NCBI RefSeq assembly: GCF_000002995.4
Contig: NW_025062479.1
Location: forward strand, 13,773,721-13,837,720
Origin: Brugia malayi
Lineage: Eukaryota; Nematoda; Chromadorea; Rhabditida; Onchocercidae
Length of the DNA stretch: 64,000 bases
Direction: 5' to 3'
Part shown: positions 61,643 through 64,000 of the stretch, one piece after another
Layout: each line of letters starts with the position of its first letter
Numbering within the stretch: the stretch's first letter is position 1
Translations under genes and position numbers: made by a program
Notes under the pieces: model-generated
What the model was told of the DNA's origin: nothing
Databases searched by the model: none
What the model saw: only the letters and a program-made list of their open reading frames with translations

Positions 61643-64000
61643 GTCATTAATATATTATATATTTATTGAAAAATTTAAATTTGATAATAAGTTTGTTTTT
61701 TCTAAATTCCTTGAATTTCAATTAAATTTCCTTCCTTTCCTTGTTTTTTTTTTCCTCTTTTAATTGCTTCAGAAAAATCAAAAAGTTAATATTTTTATAA
61801 AAAATTTCTTTGATATAAGAAACAAAAACTTTCAGGCAAAAAAGTTAAAATCATAAAAAAAGAAATCTTACAGACAAGTTTTAAAGTTTTAAAGAGATAA
61901 TTTGTATCAAATTTAATAGTTTTTTCTTTTTTTTTTGCATTATTTTTTTTGAAGGAGCAAAGAAATTGAGTGTAAAATAAAAAAATTTGGAACTCCCAAA
62001 CTGAATGAATAAAATGTATGGCATATATAAATCAATGCATGAGAGATTATTAATTTTTATTTAAGAATTAGTTCGACGTATTAAATTCATTTGGTTATTA
62101 GTTATTAATTTTAATTAGTGATATTCTCCTTTACCTCCTAAGAAATATGTTAAATTGAAATAAAAATTTGAAAAATTTTTTTATTAAATTGTATTTTCAA
62201 ATTTAAAATCACTTCAATTTGCTTTGTTTTGTTTTCTTTTTTTCCTAAATAGACCAAAAAATTTGGCCTTGTGAAGTTTGGATAATTTTTAAGCCTTAGC
62301 TGTAAATAATTTGGTTATAAAAAAAGTTGAAGTTTTATTGCATTGTTAAAGTTTTTATTGCTAAAAAATATTCTCATAGTTAAATGTGATTTTTTGTGAT
62401 AAAAATTTTTAAATAAAAATACTATTATTAAAATTTTCTCATTGCTATATGTTAATCCTAACCAAACTGAACATTTACAAAAAAAAAATTTTGAATTTAA
62501 AAAAAATAAACATCTATTACCGCCTCCCAATTATATTACCTTCTTTTCACTTTTTTGTTTTTTCGATACTTTTTTTAAGTATTGTTTTCAGTTTTTCATT
62601 TAATAATATACTTACTTGTTTTTTCTTCATTCCTCCTTATGTTTTAATTTATTCACCTATAGCAAAATTAAATGATTTAATGAATTTTTATCGTGAAGCT
62701 TTCGAAAAAAGAACAAATTTTTTTGCATTTAAACTTCTGCATTTAAAAATACCTATTAAAACAAAAATATCTCTTTTTTTTTCATTTCAAAAAAAAGAAA
62801 TGAGATAAAAAAGGAAACAAAAAAGGAAAACAAAACGAAATACCAAATATCAATTTGCTACTATATATACATATATGTATGCATATATTCTAGAATAAAA
62901 TTTTCATTTTTTATTTTTCATTACTGATCGAATAAATTTCCCTTAAGAATTTCTTACTTTTATAAATTAAATTTAAAAGAAAAAAATAAAATAAATAAGA
63001 ATTTAGAATATGAAATGAGTGGAATTTATCATTACCCTTCTTTTCTCTGTTTTTTTCAATAAAATTACTTAGAGAATCAGACAAAAAAGAAGGAAAAAAT
63101 GAAAGAGAAAAGTTATGAAAAATTTATACTAAAAAATGAAATTCTAAAAATTAGCACTTTCTTCTTTGTTACATTTATTTTATTCTGTTGAAATTATCTA
63201 AGAAAGAACAAAAAACAAAAGGCAAAAAAAAAAGAAAACAACGAATGAAATTAGAATTGAAATGGAAAAAAAGTAATATTAATATTCTAAAATGATTCCA
63301 CTAAATGATTAATAATATTTGAATGCTAACAGTCACATTTCCATTTTCATCCATTCATTTTTTTTAAATATATATGTCAATCATAAGAAATGCGCTTAGT
63401 TTTCAATCTCACCTGCAGAAAAAAAAGCTTAATAAAAGAAAAGATGAAATAATTGAAAATATTAATTCTTTTTTCCTAATCCATTGTTAAGTTATTTCCT
63501 CAGCAATAGAAAAAAGAACAGGAAAGGAGAGAGACAGAAAGAAGGGAAAAAAAAAAAGGAGAAAAGAAGTGAGAACTTTTACTTTCCTAATTATACCACA
63601 ATAAATTTTTCTTATATATTTGTCTTTTTACTAAAATTTTTATATTTGTCCTGTAGTCACAAATAAAACAGAATTTAGTTATCAAATTTATCGAATGTGA
63701 CATGTGAAAATAAAATAGTTTTTTGAAGTTTTTTTAAAATAAATTAGATCGATGCATAGACGGAGAAAAAAATCAACGATTTAATTTTATTCCAAAATGT
63801 CTTTAAAAAGTTTAAATTTATATATATATAAATAATCTTTGGTTCTTTTTCTTTTGTCTTTTCTCTCTTTTTTTTTTCAATTCAAAAAATAAATAAAATG
63901 CATTTATATGTGAAAATTAAAATAAAATAAAATTAGTGCAAAATAAAAGTGAACAAAGAAATTAAAATTTTTAGCTGTGTGTCAGTATGCTCAACCCGTG
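61643..64000. other. AT-rich right edge, no clear exon
   Basis: Probably the first intron of the gene beginning at 61464, if that gene is real. A long open frame at 62449-62808 is biased to F, L, I and S, as expected from T-rich noise. A GA-rich stretch lies at 63520-63570. The last 30 bases contain CTGTGTGTCAGTATGCTCAACC, which could begin something beyond the edge. Confidence 0.4.

Noticed and set aside
62449..62808. 119-codon plus-strand open frame
   Set aside because: T-rich composition gives F/L/I/S bias; no splice partners, signal or known motif could be shown.
1..64000. Search for tRNA, rRNA, transposon ORFs (transposase, reverse transcriptase) and viral relics
   Set aside because: None recognised by eye on either strand; covariance-model and profile searches would be needed to exclude short or decayed copies.

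Overview
This 64 kb window looks like nematode nuclear DNA, most plausibly from a spirurid or filarial-type worm. It is very AT-rich and full of poly-A/T and (TA)n tracts. The genes are cut into many small exons with TTTTAG or TTTCAG acceptors, and their products include a multi-Ig hemicentin and a peritrophin-A (CBM14) protein. The species cannot be named from the sequence. I assembled the gene models by hand from splice sites, reading phase and domain logic; every exon chain closes in frame, but no transcript or database was consulted.

Layout. (1) 1-1988: no gene seen; a small CpG-containing patch lies at the left edge. (2) 1989-8835, plus strand: a 16-exon secreted protein of about 678 residues with seven CBM14 chitin-binding domains, and what looks like a choice of two 3' ends. 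(3) 10548-13963, plus: mitoguardin, 13 exons, 511 residues. (4) 14551-16894, plus: SURF6/Rrp14-family nucleolar protein, 8 exons, 421 residues, possibly in an operon with mitoguardin. (5) 17664-19803, plus: an unrecognised single-pass membrane protein of 204 residues with a signal peptide and a furin-like site. (6) 21907-49004, minus: the C-terminal 2539 residues of a hemicentin (HIM-4 type) in 54 exons, with 20 complete Ig domains plus half of another, a nidogen-G2-like module, a run of EGF modules and a fibulin-type C-terminal module. The 5' part of this gene is not seen. (7) 49005-61289: about 12 kb with no exon I can support, holding tandem repeats, GA tracts, a GC-rich hairpin and a GC-richer island. 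(8) 61464-61642, plus: a candidate first coding exon of a secreted protein that runs off the window.

The genes do not form one pathway. The CBM14 protein (a candidate eggshell or cuticle matrix component) and hemicentin (basement-membrane matrix) are both extracellular structural proteins. Mitoguardin and SURF6 are housekeeping genes. The most unusual recurring pattern is tandem duplication of short intron segments that include a splice site and a few exon bases. It is seen at several independent places, most clearly as four copies of one acceptor upstream of the last CBM14 domain.
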